A stretch of DNA of 64,000 bases from an uncultured Stenotrophomonas sp. (GCA_900078405.1 FLTS01000001.1:1884626-1948625), one strand, 5' to 3'. Positions 31,366-40,691 are shown, numbered from the stretch's first letter. Translations and numbers: made by a program. Notes: a model not told the origin generated them from the sequence alone.

Positions 31366-31538
31366 GCCGGGGACATGGTCCCGACACCCGTCCGTGGCAT
31401 TACCGGGGAAATGCCCCAGCGGAGCAGGCTCCGCTCTACGGCCGGTTGGTTTGGCGCGTCGAAGGCATTGCCACCGCCTTGCCGCTTCCGCCCCCACACT
31501 GCAAGCTGGCGCGTCTCCGCTTGCGAACACCGCCCGGC
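31366..31538. other. intergenic gap with a degenerate REP-like hairpin
   Basis: The only structure seen is AGCGGAGCAGGCTCCGCT followed by CTACGG near 31420-31442, the closing half of a SMAG-like element. No ORF or promoter stands out. Confidence 0.4.
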
Positions 31539-33710
31539 ATGCGCTCCTCCGAACGTCTGTTGACCCGCCTCTGGGCCCACGAGAAGGCCAGCTACGGGTT
31601 GCGCGTGTTCGTCGCACTGTCCACGGTGCTGGCCGCGTGCTGGTACCGCGGCGACCTGCTGCCGCTGCCGTCGCTGTTCCTGGGCATCATCGCCAGCGCC
31701 ATCGCCGAGACCGACGACAACGGCCGCGGCCGCGCCAAGGCGGTGCTGTTGTCGCTGCTGTGCTTCGTCGTCGCGGCGGCGGCGGTGATCCAGTTGTTCG
31801 CGATGCCGCTGGCCTTCGTCACCGCGCTGGCGCTGGCCGCGTTCGCGCTGACCCTGCTCGGCGCACTCGGCGAGCGCTACGCCTCCATCGGCCAGGCCAC
31901 GGTGACGCTGGCGATCTACATGATGGTCGCCCTCGACCAGCAGCAGAGCACCGACGCCGCGCAGGCCTGGCGCGAGGCCGCATTGCTGCTGGCCGGCGCG
32001 GCCTGGTACGGCCTGCTGTCGATCCTGTGGACGGTGATGTTCGCCAACCGCCCGGTGCGCGAGCGGCTGGCACGGCTGTATGGCGAACTCGGCCGCTACC
32101 TGCAGCTGAAGGCCGACCTGTTCGAGCCGGTGCGTCACGGCGGACTGGAGGCACGGCAGCTGGCACTGGCCGAGCAGAACGTGCGCGTGGTGCAGGCGCT
32201 GGACTCCGCCAAGGCCGCCATCCTCAGCCGCTTCGGCCGCTCCGGGCGGCCGGGCGTGCAGTCCGGCCTGTATTTCCGCCTGTACTACATGGCACAGGAT
32301 TTCCACGAGCGCGCCAGTTCCTCGCACTATCCCTACGAAGCGCTGACCGAGGCGTTCTTCCACAGCGACGTGCTGTACCGCTGCCGCCGGTTGCTGACCC
32401 TGCAGGGCCAGGCCTGCGCCGCGCTGGGGCAGGCCATCCGCCTGCGCCAGCCATTCGACTATGGCGACCGGTGCCGGCAGGCCGGGCAGGACCTGCAGCA
32501 GTCGCTGCGCTACCTGCGCGGACAACCCGATCCGCGCTGGCGGCTGCTGGGCTCGCTGCAGCTGCTGGAAACCAACCTGTCCAACATCGCCCGGCAGCTG
32601 TCCGAGGCCTCGCTGGCCGACACCCCGCTGGAAGGCATCGACACCCGCCTGCGCGACTCTTCGCCGCACACCCTGCGCGAGATGGCCACGCGCCTGCGCC
32701 AGGCCCTGACCCCCGGCTCGCTGCTGTTCCGCCACGGCGTGCGCATCGCGCTGGCGCTGACTGCCGGCTACGCGCTGCTCAAGCTGGTGCATCCGCAGAA
32801 CGGCTACTGGATATTGCTGACCATCGTGTTCGTGTGCCGCCCGCATTTCGGCGCCACCCGGCTGCGGCTGGTGCAGCGCGTGGCCGGCACGCTGCTCGGC
32901 CTGGGCGTGACGTGGGCGCTGATGCAGCTGTTCCCGGGCACCACGCTGCAACTGCTGCTGGCGCTGGCCGCCGCGCTGCTGTTCTTCGTCACCCGCAACG
33001 AGCGCTACGTCATCGCCACCGCCGCGATCACGCTGATGGCGCTGCTGTGCTTCAACCTGCTCGGCGACGACGGCTTCGTGCTGATCTGGCCGCGGCTGCT
33101 GGACACGCTGATCGGCGGCGCCATCGCCGTGGCGGCCTCGCTGCTGGTCCTGCCCGACTGGCAGGGCCGGCGCCTGCACCGGGTGATGGCGCAGGTGGCT
33201 GCCACCTGCACCGGCTACCTGGACGCGGTGCTTGGCCAGTACCGCAGCGGCATGCGCGACGACCTGCCCTACCGCATCGCCCGCCGCGACATGCACAACG
33301 CCGACGTGGCGCTGTCGGTAGCGCTGTCCAACATGCTGCGCGAACCCAGCTACGCGCGCGGCAACCTCGACGCCGGCTTCCGCTTCCTGGCCCTGTCCAA
33401 CACCCTGCTCGGCTACCTGTCGGCGCTGGGCGCGCACCGCGCGCAGGCGGCGGCGGTCGAGGACGACCCACTGATCGAGCAGGGCCACCGGCAGTTGCGG
33501 CAGTCGCTGGCACAACTGGCCGACGCGCTGGAACAGCGCCAGCCGGCAACGCCGCAGGAAGACGAAGTGGCGCTGGCCGATGCGCTGGAACAGCTGCCCG
33601 ACGACATCGACGACAAGCCGCGGCTGGTGCGCACCCAGTTGGCGCTGATGCTGCGGCTGCTGCCGAAGCTGCGCGCGGCGGCGGCCGAAGCCGTCGGCAA
33701 CGCCGCATAG
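31539..33710 (+). CDS. YccS/YhfK-type FUSC family membrane protein
   Basis: A 723-residue inner-membrane protein with two blocks of membrane helices (about 20-165 and 400-525) separated and followed by cytoplasmic helical domains, the layout of the YccS/YhfK family related to aromatic-acid exporters. Recognisable stretches are SLFLGIIASAIAETDDNGRGR and HPQNGYWILLTIVFVCRPHFGATRLR. The ATG at 31539 opens MRSSERLLTRLWAHEKA. Substrate unknown. The TAG stop abuts a palindrome. Confidence 0.85.
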   Translation: MRSSERLLTRLWAHEKASYGLRVFVALSTVLAACWYRGDLLPLPSLFLGIIASAIAETDDNGRGRAKAVLLSLLCFVVAAAAVIQLFAMPLAFVTALALAAFALTLLGALGERYASIGQATVTLAIYMMVALDQQQSTDAAQAWREAALLLAGAAWYGLLSILWTVMFANRPVRERLARLYGELGRYLQLKADLFEPVRHGGLEARQLALAEQNVRVVQALDSAKAAILSRFGRSGRPGVQSGLYFRLYYMAQDFHERASSSHYPYEALTEAFFHSDVLYRCRRLLTLQGQACAALGQAIRLRQPFDYGDRCRQAGQDLQQSLRYLRGQPDPRWRLLGSLQLLETNLSNIARQLSEASLADTPLEGIDTRLRDSSPHTLREMATRLRQALTPGSLLFRHGVRIALALTAGYALLKLVHPQNGYWILLTIVFVCRPHFGATRLRLVQRVAGTLLGLGVTWALMQLFPGTTLQLLLALAAALLFFVTRNERYVIATAAITLMALLCFNLLGDDGFVLIWPRLLDTLIGGAIAVAASLLVLPDWQGRRLHRVMAQVAATCTGYLDAVLGQYRSGMRDDLPYRIARRDMHNADVALSVALSNMLREPSYARGNLDAGFRFLALSNTLLGYLSALGAHRAQAAAVEDDPLIEQGHRQLRQSLAQLADALEQRQPATPQEDEVALADALEQLPDDIDDKPRLVRTQLALMLRLLPKLRAAAAEAVGNAA

Positions 33711-33775
33711 GTCGGGGTTACGTCCCCGACGGGTTTTGCCATCAGGGCGTCGGGGGCGTGGCCCCGACCTACCCT
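33708..33775. repeat. SMAG/REP-like dimeric palindrome
   Basis: TAGGTCGGGGTTACGTCCCCGA and, after a short spacer, CGTCGGGGGCGTGGCCCCGACCTAC. The closing CTAC is intact and the opening GTAG reads ATAG. The TAG of the preceding gene's stop codon is part of it. Confidence 0.65.
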
Positions 33776-33828
33776 CCTGCCAACCCGGGACTCCTGCTAA
33801 GGTGCCGCGCAGAACGCAAGGAGACCCG

Positions 33829-35751
33829 ATGGCCGGCCACAACCAGTTCGCGTTGCTGAAGCAGCGCCGCTTCCTCCCGTTCTTCATCGTCCAGTCACTG
33901 GGCGCGTTCAACGACAACATCTACCGGCAGGCGATCATCGGCCTGCTGTTCTACCTCGGCGTCGGCACCGCCGAGCGCACGCTTTACACCAACCTGGCGC
34001 CGGCGCTGTTCATCCTGCCCTACTTCCTGTTCTCCGCACTGGCCGGGCAGATCGCCGAGAAGCTGGAGAAGCAGCGGCTGATCGTCATCACCACGGCGAT
34101 GGAAATCGCGATCATGTCGCTGGCCGCCGTCGGCTTCCTGCTGCAGAACATGCCGGTGCTGCTGGTGGCGCTGTTCTGCACCGGCCTGCAATCCACCCTG
34201 TTCGGGCCGGTGAAGTATTCGGTACTGCCGTCGATCCTCAAGCCGGAGGAACTGACCGGCGGCAACGGCCTGGTCGAGATGGGCACCTCGCTGTCGATCC
34301 TGACCGGCATGATCGTCGGCGGCCTGGTGTTCGTGCTGGCCGGCAGCCACGGTCCCATCGTCGCGGCGGTGGCGATCATCGCGCTGGCGCTGGCCGGCAA
34401 TGCCGCCGCGCGGATGATGCCGCGCGTGGACGCTGGTGCGCCGGAACTGAAAATCCGCTGGAACCCGCTGTCCGAATCGCTGGCGGTACTGCGGCTGGCG
34501 AAGAAACAGAAGGCGGTGCGCAACGCCATCCTCGGTGTGTCGTGGTTCTGGTTCGTCGGCACCGTGCTGACCTCGCAGCTGCCCAGCTACGCAGTGGTCA
34601 ACCTCGGCGGCGAACCCACGCTCTACATCTTCGCGCTGGCGCTGTTCTCCATCGGCACCGGCGCCGGCTCGCTGCTGTGCGAAAAGCTGTCGGCGCGCAC
34701 CGTCGAAATCGGCCTGGTGCCGCTGGGCGCGTTCGGCATCAGCGGGTTCCTGCTCGACCTGTATTTCGCCCGCGCCGGCACCGCCACCGCGCAAGGCCTT
34801 TCGCTGGCGCAGTTCGTGCAGCAGCCGGGCAGCGTCCGCATCATCGTCGACCTGCTCGGCATCGGCCTGTTCACCGGCTTCTTCGTGGTGCCGCTGTTCG
34901 CGCTGATCCAGAGCCGCACGCCGAAGTCGGAGATGTCGCGCGTATTCGCCGCGCTGAACATCCAGAACTCCGGCTTCATCGTGCTGGCTGCGGTCATCGG
35001 GCTGCTGCTGCAACTGGAACGGTTGACGCTGTTTGGTCACACCGTGCCCATGCCCGGCCTGAGCATCCCGCAACTGTTCCTCGCGCTGGCCATCGCCAAC
35101 ACGCTGGTGGCGGTCTGGATCTTCAGCATCGTGCCCGAGTTCCTGATGCGCTTCCTCAGCTGGCTGATGGTGCGCACGCTGTACCGGCTGCGCGTGCGTG
35201 GCGTGGAGGACCACGTGCCCGACGAGGGCGCAGCGTTGCTGGTCTGCAACCACGTCAGCTACATGGACGCGCTGATCCTGACGGCGGTGGTGCCGCGCCC
35301 GGTGCGCTTCGTCATGTATTACCGGATTTTCAACATCCCGGTGCTGCGCTGGATCTTCCGCACCGCCAAGGCCATTCCCATCGCCAGCCCGAAGGAGGAC
35401 GCCGAGCTGATGCAGCGCGCCTTCGACGCGGTGGACGCGGCGCTGGCCGAGGGTGAGCTGGTCTGCATTTTCCCCGAGGGCGCGCTGACCCGCGACGGCG
35501 ACATCGCCGCATTCAAGTCCGGGGTGGAGAAGATCCTCGCCCGGCGCCCGGTGCCGGTGGTGCCGATGGCACTCAAGGGCATGTGGGCCAGCATGTGGAG
35601 CCGGCGCGACAGTCGGCTGGGGCGGATGCGCGTGCCGCGCCGTTTTCGTGCCGATGTCGAGGTCGTCGCCGGCAAGGCCGTCGATGGTGCCGCCACCGAC
35701 GCGGCGCAACTGGAAGCCGCGGTGCGCGCGCTGCGCGGCGACGATGCTTGA
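33829..35751 (+). CDS. LplT-like MFS transporter fused to PlsC-like acyltransferase
   Basis: A 640-residue fusion. Residues about 1-430 are a major facilitator domain of the lysophospholipid transporter (LplT) type, opening with FFIVQSLGAFNDNIYRQA. Residues about 440-640 are a 1-acylglycerol-3-phosphate acyltransferase domain with block I NHVSYMD (H-x4-D) and block III FPEGALTRDGD. In E. coli LplT and Aas are separate, and Aas also has an acyl-ACP synthetase domain, which is missing here. Likely imports and re-acylates lysophospholipids. The ATG at 33829 has AAGGAG before it. Confidence 0.88.
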   Translation: MAGHNQFALLKQRRFLPFFIVQSLGAFNDNIYRQAIIGLLFYLGVGTAERTLYTNLAPALFILPYFLFSALAGQIAEKLEKQRLIVITTAMEIAIMSLAAVGFLLQNMPVLLVALFCTGLQSTLFGPVKYSVLPSILKPEELTGGNGLVEMGTSLSILTGMIVGGLVFVLAGSHGPIVAAVAIIALALAGNAAARMMPRVDAGAPELKIRWNPLSESLAVLRLAKKQKAVRNAILGVSWFWFVGTVLTSQLPSYAVVNLGGEPTLYIFALALFSIGTGAGSLLCEKLSARTVEIGLVPLGAFGISGFLLDLYFARAGTATAQGLSLAQFVQQPGSVRIIVDLLGIGLFTGFFVVPLFALIQSRTPKSEMSRVFAALNIQNSGFIVLAAVIGLLLQLERLTLFGHTVPMPGLSIPQLFLALAIANTLVAVWIFSIVPEFLMRFLSWLMVRTLYRLRVRGVEDHVPDEGAALLVCNHVSYMDALILTAVVPRPVRFVMYYRIFNIPVLRWIFRTAKAIPIASPKEDAELMQRAFDAVDAALAEGELVCIFPEGALTRDGDIAAFKSGVEKILARRPVPVVPMALKGMWASMWSRRDSRLGRMRVPRRFRADVEVVAGKAVDGAATDAAQLEAAVRALRGDDA

Positions 35752-35828
35752 AGCCACACCCGGCCACTGGCTACGCTAGCGCCACGGTCGCGATGGACAC
35801 GCCACGCAGACACCGACAAGGGGAAAAC

Positions 35829-36155
35829 ATGGACAACGCCACGCCACCGCCGCCACCCACGCCCGTCGTGGTGCCGCAGCAGGTGCACCATCACCACCAC
35901 TACCCGCCGAAGTCAGGCGGCACCGCCGCGTTGCTGGAGGCCCTGCCCGGCATCTTCCAGGTGTTCGGCATCGGCCACATGTATGCCGGCAACGTCGGCA
36001 CCGGGCTGATCATCATGTTCGGCTACTGGGCGGTGGCCTTCGTCAACCTCCTGCTCTGCTTCGTGTTCATCGGCTTCATCACCGGGCCGCTGTGCTGGGT
36101 GGCCACGATGATCATCTCGTCGCTGACCGCGGCCAACGCCTGCAAGACCCGCTGA
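35829..36155 (+). CDS. TM2-like small membrane protein
   Basis: A 108-residue protein with a Pro-rich and His-rich N-terminus (PPPPPTP, VHHHHHYPP) and two membrane segments (about 35-95). PGIFQVFGIGHMYAGNVGTGL resembles the TM2 domain motif (P.. G..G.H.FYLG....G). First of three small membrane protein genes in a row. Function unknown. Confidence 0.7.
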   Translation: MDNATPPPPPTPVVVPQQVHHHHHYPPKSGGTAALLEALPGIFQVFGIGHMYAGNVGTGLIIMFGYWAVAFVNLLLCFVFIGFITGPLCWVATMIISSLTAANACKTR

Positions 36156-36188
36156 TACCCCACTTCCAAACCAACCGGAGCCTTCCCG

Positions 36189-36560
36189 ATGAGCGCAGTG
36201 CCACCGCCCAACTCCTCGTTCAACACCGCCAAACCCGTGCCCAACCACCTGCTGTGGTCGATCCTGGTCACGTTGTTCAATTTCCTGGTCTGCTGCATCG
36301 CCTGCTGGAACTTCCCGGGCCTGATCACCGGCATCGTCGCCATCGTGTTTTCCTCCAAGGTCAACTCGCGGCTCAATGCCGGCGACGTGGCCGGCGCGGA
36401 GCAGGCTTCGCGCAACGCCAGGATCTGGGCCTGGGTGACCACCGGCTTCCTGATCCTCGGTGTGCTGGCCTTCTTCATCTCGCTGGCCTTCATGGGCGGC
36501 ACCGAAGGCTATATGGAGCGGATCGAGGAAATCCGCCAGCAGATCGAAGCCACCCGTTGA
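36189..36560 (+). CDS. CD225/dispanin family protein
   Basis: A 123-residue protein with two membrane helices. PNHLLWSILVTLFNFLVCCIACWNFPGLITGIVAI, then SSKVNSRLNAGDVAGAEQASRNARIWA, is the CD225 signature shared with eukaryotic IFITM proteins (double Cys, then an S.KV....GD...A..AS..A pattern). Bacterial function unknown. It lies 33 bp after the TM2-like gene and its stop overlaps the next start. Confidence 0.88.
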   Translation: MSAVPPPNSSFNTAKPVPNHLLWSILVTLFNFLVCCIACWNFPGLITGIVAIVFSSKVNSRLNAGDVAGAEQASRNARIWAWVTTGFLILGVLAFFISLAFMGGTEGYMERIEEIRQQIEATR

Positions 36561-36973
36561 TGCCCCCGAGGCGTACCCTGCTGCTGACCGCACTACCGGC
36601 CGCCGCCCTGGCGGCCGGTGTCGGCATATGGGCCCTGCGGAGCTTCGATCCCAACCTGCCGGGCAACCCCTTCCCGCCCTGCGTTTTCCTCACGCTGACC
36701 GGCCATTACTGCGCCGGCTGCGGCATCACCCGCGCCCTGCACGCGCTGGTGCACGGCGACCTCGCCACCGCCCTGCGCATGAACGTGCTGGCAACCAGCC
36801 TGCTTGCCCTGGTGCCGCCGGTCGCCGCCTGGCATGCCGGCTGGAAACCGCGCCGGCTGCGCCCGTTCGCCACGCTGCTGGCTTCGCCGTGGTTGTGGGG
36901 CGTGGTGTTGTTCGGGTTCTGGATCACACGCAACCTGCCGTGGTACCCATTCAACCTGCTCGCGCCGGGCTGA
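36560..36973 (+). CDS. DUF2752 membrane protein
   Basis: A 137-residue protein with about three membrane helices. The DUF2752 motif is PPCVFLTLTGHYCAGCGITRALHALVHGD, with a CxxC pair. The start overlaps the CD225 gene stop (TGATG), so the two are coupled. DUF2752 genes commonly lie near TM2/CD225 genes, but the role of the group is unknown. Confidence 0.82.
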   Translation: MPPRRTLLLTALPAAALAAGVGIWALRSFDPNLPGNPFPPCVFLTLTGHYCAGCGITRALHALVHGDLATALRMNVLATSLLALVPPVAAWHAGWKPRRLRPFATLLASPWLWGVVLFGFWITRNLPWYPFNLLAPG

Positions 36974-37074
36974 AAAGCCTCGTTCCCGCGGCAACTCCCC
37001 CACGCGCGGCGGCGCGCCGGACAAACCGGCGCCTTCCTGCCTGCATGGCGCCGGGCTGAAAACGCCGCTTCATC

Positions 37075-37145
37075 GTAGATGCGGGGCTTGCCCCGCATGA
37101 GGCTTTACCCAATGAAGCCCAGTGCCGGGCAAGCCCGGCACCTAC
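37075..37145. repeat. SMAG/REP-type dimeric palindrome (family A)
   Basis: GTAGATGCGGGGCTTGCCCCGCAT...GTGCCGGGCAAGCCCGGCACCTAC, nearly the same as the copy at 1193-1262. It lies between convergent DUF2752 and ampE genes. Confidence 0.85.
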
Positions 37146-37190
37146 GATGAATCCGAGCCAATGCGAAGCCTGCCCGCATCGAAGCTGCGA

Positions 37191-38075
37191 TCAACCGACC
37201 CAGCCGGCGATGATCATCAGCGCCAGCACCGCCATCCACAGCAGCAGCATTCGCCACACCACGCTCATCGCATCACGCAGCTCGGGGAAGCGCTCGTCGA
37301 TGGGTACAAGGCCGGCCTCGCGTGCTTCCTCGGCCTCCTCGCCCAGCTCCATGCCGACACCGGCGCGCGCCGCCTCGCCCAGGAAGCCCAGTTCCAGCGC
37401 CCAGCGGTTGCCGGCGGCGCGGCGCCATGCCGAAAACACCGTGTCGAAATTGCCCACCAGCGCCATCGACAGCGCCATCAACTGCGCCACCGGCCACTCC
37501 AGCACTGCCAGTGCCCGGCGGCCGCCTTCGTGGCTGGCGCCGGACACGTGCACCGCCTGCGGCCCCTGCACCGCCTGCGCCAGCAGCCGGTACGCCGCCA
37601 CGCCGAACGGGCCCAGCAGCAGGAACCAGAACAGCGGCGCGAACCAGCGGCGCAACGCATTGAACATGACCGCATCGACCAGTGATGCCACGTCCTCGCG
37701 CATGCTGCCGCCGGCCGAACGCAGGTGCGCGGTCGCCTGCGCGCGGCCGCTGGCATCATCGGCATCGATCACCGCCTCGACGTCGCGGTCCAGGTCGCGG
37801 GGCCCCCAGCACAGCACCAGCACGGCGGTGCCGTACAACAACGACGGCAGGCCGTAGAGGCGCTCGTCCAGCAGCCATTGCAGCAGGGCCACGAGCAACA
37901 GCAAGGGCACCAGCGCCGGCAGCAGGCCGAGGCGACCGCGCGCCCACCCGCCCTGCGCCTGCAGCCATGCCAGCCAGCGCCCGAACCAGCGCCAGTCGCG
38001 CATGGCGGCCATCACGGCCGGGGCCAGATGGCCCAGCACCAATGCCGCGATCACTGCTACCAGGGTAGTGAACAT
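37191..38075 (-). CDS. ampE: AmpE-like inner-membrane protein
   Basis: A 294-residue protein with about four membrane helices, of the AmpE/CobD-like family. RRWFAPLFWFLLLGPFGVAAYRL, LEWPVAQLMALSMALVGNFD and the C-terminal helix are typical. AmpE is usually encoded next to ampD and has been linked to sensing for beta-lactamase induction; ampD is not in this window, and nudC lies upstream instead. Confidence 0.85.
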   Translation of the reverse strand: MFTTLVAVIAALVLGHLAPAVMAAMRDWRWFGRWLAWLQAQGGWARGRLGLLPALVPLLLLVALLQWLLDERLYGLPSLLYGTAVLVLCWGPRDLDRDVEAVIDADDASGRAQATAHLRSAGGSMREDVASLVDAVMFNALRRWFAPLFWFLLLGPFGVAAYRLLAQAVQGPQAVHVSGASHEGGRRALAVLEWPVAQLMALSMALVGNFDTVFSAWRRAAGNRWALELGFLGEAARAGVGMELGEEAEEAREAGLVPIDERFPELRDAMSVVWRMLLLWMAVLALMIIAGWVG

Positions 38076-38133
38076 GGGTTTCCTCCGCGCCCCGATTGTA
38101 GGCCCTGCGGCGTCCGCCGACGGCCACCCGACT

Positions 38134-39045
38134 TCACGCCCGCTGCCGCCGGTACCAGTGCTCGATCAGGGTGCTGGCAATCGAGATCGGCGGCGGCAAC
38201 AGGATGCCCCGGCCATCGTCGCCGTCGCCGCGGCGACGCAGTGCGGCGCCGACCTCCCCGGCATCGAACCAGCGCGCGTCCTCCAGTTCACCATCCACGG
38301 TGGGCTCATCGTCATGCGCCTCGGCGTGGAAACCGACCATCAGCGCGCCCGGGAACGGCCACGGCTGGGTGCCCAGGTAATGCGCGCCGGTCACCCGCAC
38401 CCGGGTTTCCTCGAACACCTCGCGCGTGACGGTCTGCTCGAAGGTCTCGCCCGGCTCGACGAAGCCGGCCAGTACCGACCAGCGCCGCGGCGCCCAGGTG
38501 GCTTGCCGGCCCAGCAGCAGGCGGCCGCCGTTCTCGACCGCGACGATGACCGCCGGGTCGACCCGCGGGTAATGCTCGGTGCCGCACTGCCCGCAGCGGC
38601 CGATGAAACCACCGCGGCCGAAGGCCACCGCACCGCCGCAGACACCGCAGTAGCGGTTGCGCGAATGCCAGTACGACATGCCGCGCGCGTAGCAGAAGAT
38701 GCCCGCCACCTCGGCCGGCCATTCAGCCGCGGCGCGGCGCAGATCCAGCCGTTGCGGCGCCTGCAGTGTGACCGTGGCCGCTTCGACCACGAACCACGCC
38801 CGCTCCTGTTGCAGGCCGAGGAAGATGGCCGCACCCGGTCCACCGCCCAGCGCGTGGCCGCTGCTCAGGAATGGCTGGCCGGTGGCGTCGGCGAACGCGG
38901 TGCCGTCGGCATCAAGCACCAGTACCCGTGCGTCGGACCAGAGCCGGGCCAGCGCCTCGGCGTCGTCGCGCAATGCATCGGCACGGTCCAGCGGCGCGCC
39001 CGCAAAGGCATGGCCGAGGAAGGAAGCAGCGGTATCGGGCATCAC
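38134..39045 (-). CDS. nudC: NAD+ diphosphatase / NAD-decapping Nudix hydrolase
   Basis: A 303-residue Nudix enzyme that cleaves NAD(H) and removes NAD caps from RNA. The zinc ribbon is YCGVCGG...GRCGQCGTEHYPR; the Nudix box is GFVEPGETFEQTVTREVFEE. The NudC-specific SQPWPFP-like motif reads TQPWPFPGALMVGF, so one residue differs. Start ATG at 39045, with a second in-frame ATG at 39042. Confidence 0.95.
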   Translation of the reverse strand: MMPDTAASFLGHAFAGAPLDRADALRDDAEALARLWSDARVLVLDADGTAFADATGQPFLSSGHALGGGPGAAIFLGLQQERAWFVVEAATVTLQAPQRLDLRRAAAEWPAEVAGIFCYARGMSYWHSRNRYCGVCGGAVAFGRGGFIGRCGQCGTEHYPRVDPAVIVAVENGGRLLLGRQATWAPRRWSVLAGFVEPGETFEQTVTREVFEETRVRVTGAHYLGTQPWPFPGALMVGFHAEAHDDEPTVDGELEDARWFDAGEVGAALRRRGDGDDGRGILLPPPISIASTLIEHWYRRQRA

Positions 39046-39122
39046 CGGGACCCTGGAGAAACCCGGCCATTGTAGGAGTATCGCCTTCTCCCTTCTCCCG
39101 CCGGGAGAGAGGCTTTCGTGCG

Positions 39123-39509
39123 CTACACGGTGAAGCTGCTGCCGCAGCCGCAGGTGGTGCGCGCGTTGGGATTGCGGATCACGAACTGGGCGCCGGTCAG
39201 GCTCTCGCTGTAATCGACCTCGGCACCCATCAGGTATTGCAGGCTCAGCGGGTCCACCAGCAGGGTCATGCCCTCGGTGACGACGGCCAGGTCGTCGTCG
39301 GCGCGGTTCTCGTCGAACTCGAACCCGTACTGGAAGCCCGAGCAGCCGCCGCCCTGGATGTAGACGCGCAGGGCGAGGGTGTCGCTGCCCTCGTCACGGA
39401 TCAGTTCGTGCACCTTGGCCGCCGCGGCCGCGGTGAAGTTCAGCGGGCGGTCGAGGGACTGGTAGTCGGGCGCGGCCGGGGTGCCGGGCAGGGAAACGAG
39501 CGTGCTCAT
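39123..39509 (-). CDS. erpA: iron-sulfur cluster insertion protein ErpA
   Basis: A 128-residue A-type carrier that delivers Fe-S clusters to target enzymes. The three ligand Cys residues are visible in [15 protein letters not shown] and near the C-terminus in TTCGCGSSF. The ATG at 39509 gives an N-terminal extension ([15 protein letters not shown]) before the domain. It lies next to the bactofilin gene on the same strand. Confidence 0.95.
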   Translation of the reverse strand: MSTLVSLPGTPAAPDYQSLDRPLNFTAAAAAKVHELIRDEGSDTLALRVYIQGGGCSGFQYGFEFDENRADDDLAVVTEGMTLLVDPLSLQYLMGAEVDYSESLTGAQFVIRNPNARTTCGCGSSFTV

Positions 39510-39540
39510 GTGCCCAGCATGGGGACGGAGCCGCCGCGAT

Positions 39541-39957
39541 TCAAGCCTCTTCGGGCGCCGCTGCCACCGCCTGCGGCGCCGGCAACGCGGCCATCGCGCC
39601 CGTGTGCAGCAGGCGGCCGTTGAGCTGCGCACCGGCGCTCATTTCCACCACCTGGTAATGGACATTGCCGTTGACCCGCGCGGTCGGGGCCAGTTCCACC
39701 CGTTCGTCGGCGTGCACGTCGCCATCCAGGCTGCCGCTGACCACCACCACCGACGCCCGCACCTCGCCCTCGATATGGCCCTGTTCGGCCAGGGTCAGTG
39801 TTGCCCTGGCGCCATCCTCGGCCACAACCTTGCCCTCGATGCGGCCTTCCACGTACAACCCGCCGCTGAACATCACGTCGCCGCGGATCACCACCTGCGG
39901 CCCGATCAGCGCGTCCACCACCAACTGGCTGCCGCGGCTGGACTTGTTTCCGAACAT
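39541..39957 (-). CDS. bactofilin family cytoskeletal protein
   Basis: A 138-residue protein with a single DUF583/bactofilin beta-helix: repeats [49 protein letters not shown] and [14 protein letters not shown], flanked by short unordered ends. Bactofilins polymerise without nucleotide at the inner membrane. It is 2 bp behind the DUF6776 gene and 31 bp ahead of erpA, so all three are likely one transcript. Confidence 0.92.
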   Translation of the reverse strand: MFGNKSSRGSQLVVDALIGPQVVIRGDVMFSGGLYVEGRIEGKVVAEDGARATLTLAEQGHIEGEVRASVVVVSGSLDGDVHADERVELAPTARVNGNVHYQVVEMSAGAQLNGRLLHTGAMAALPAPQAVAAAPEEA

Positions 39958-39959
39958 GC

Positions 39960-40691
39960 TTACTCCCCTCTGCCGTTGCCGGCGAGTTTCCAATCGAATG
40001 TCTGGTTGGCACTCCCCCCCGGGCCGGCCAACGAGACTCGCACACGTTGCGGCGTGAAATCCTTGGGCAGCATCACGCTGCCATCCAGTTGCTGGAAATA
40101 ACGGAAGGAATAGTCCTGTCCCGGCACCGCGCTGCGCTGGTGCAACTCGTCCCAGTTCACCGTGACCAGCTTGCCGTCCCTGACCCCTTCCACGGCAAAG
40201 CGCATCTGCCCCTGGCTAATCGCACCGCGGTTGAGGTTCTGGGTGAGTACCACGCTGTAGTGCCAGCTGCCGGCGGCTTCGGCGGTGAACTCGATCGAAT
40301 GTGCATTCAGCCCCTTGCGTTGGCTGGTGGCACCCACCAGCCGTTCGTAGAACGCCACGTCCGCGCGCAACCCGGCAATTTCCTCTTCGCGCTCGGCCAG
40401 CGAGGCCTGCACCTCGCTGGTGGCGGCACGGCTGATCTTGTCGGAGGCCTCCAGCGTGGCCTGCCGCTGGCGCAGCTCCTCGATCTGCCCAAGCTGCAAC
40501 TGCGCCTGCTGTTCACTCTGACGCAGGCGCTCGCGCAAACCGCCGGCATCGGGCGAGGCATGGCGCGCGGCCAGCCACCCCACCAGCAGCAGCGACAACA
40601 ACCACGACACGGCGATGGCCCACGGCAGCCAGCGCGAGTGCCGCACTGCGCTACGCGGGGTGATCTGGAAACGCGAAGGACGATTATTCAT
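39960..40691 (-). CDS. DUF6776-type coiled-coil membrane protein
   Basis: A 243-residue protein with one membrane helix (about 22-42, WLPWAIAVSWLLSLLLVGWL), a coiled coil (about 50-115, rich in LRERLRQSEQQAQLQ and SLAEREEEIAGLRA) and a beta-rich periplasmic domain ending in FTPQRVRVSLAG. Its position directly ahead of a bactofilin suggests it could be a membrane partner of that filament. Function unknown. Confidence 0.75.
   Translation of the reverse strand: MNNRPSRFQITPRSAVRHSRWLPWAIAVSWLLSLLLVGWLAARHASPDAGGLRERLRQSEQQAQLQLGQIEELRQRQATLEASDKISRAATSEVQASLAEREEEIAGLRADVAFYERLVGATSQRKGLNAHSIEFTAEAAGSWHYSVVLTQNLNRGAISQGQMRFAVEGVRDGKLVTVNWDELHQRSAVPGQDYSFRYFQQLDGSVMLPKDFTPQRVRVSLAGPGGSANQTFDWKLAGNGRGE

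Noticed and set aside
31446..31538. A longer start for the YccS-like protein at 31446
   Set aside because: The added residues are low-complexity and start inside a REP-like hairpin. The ATG at 31539 gives the family N-terminus.
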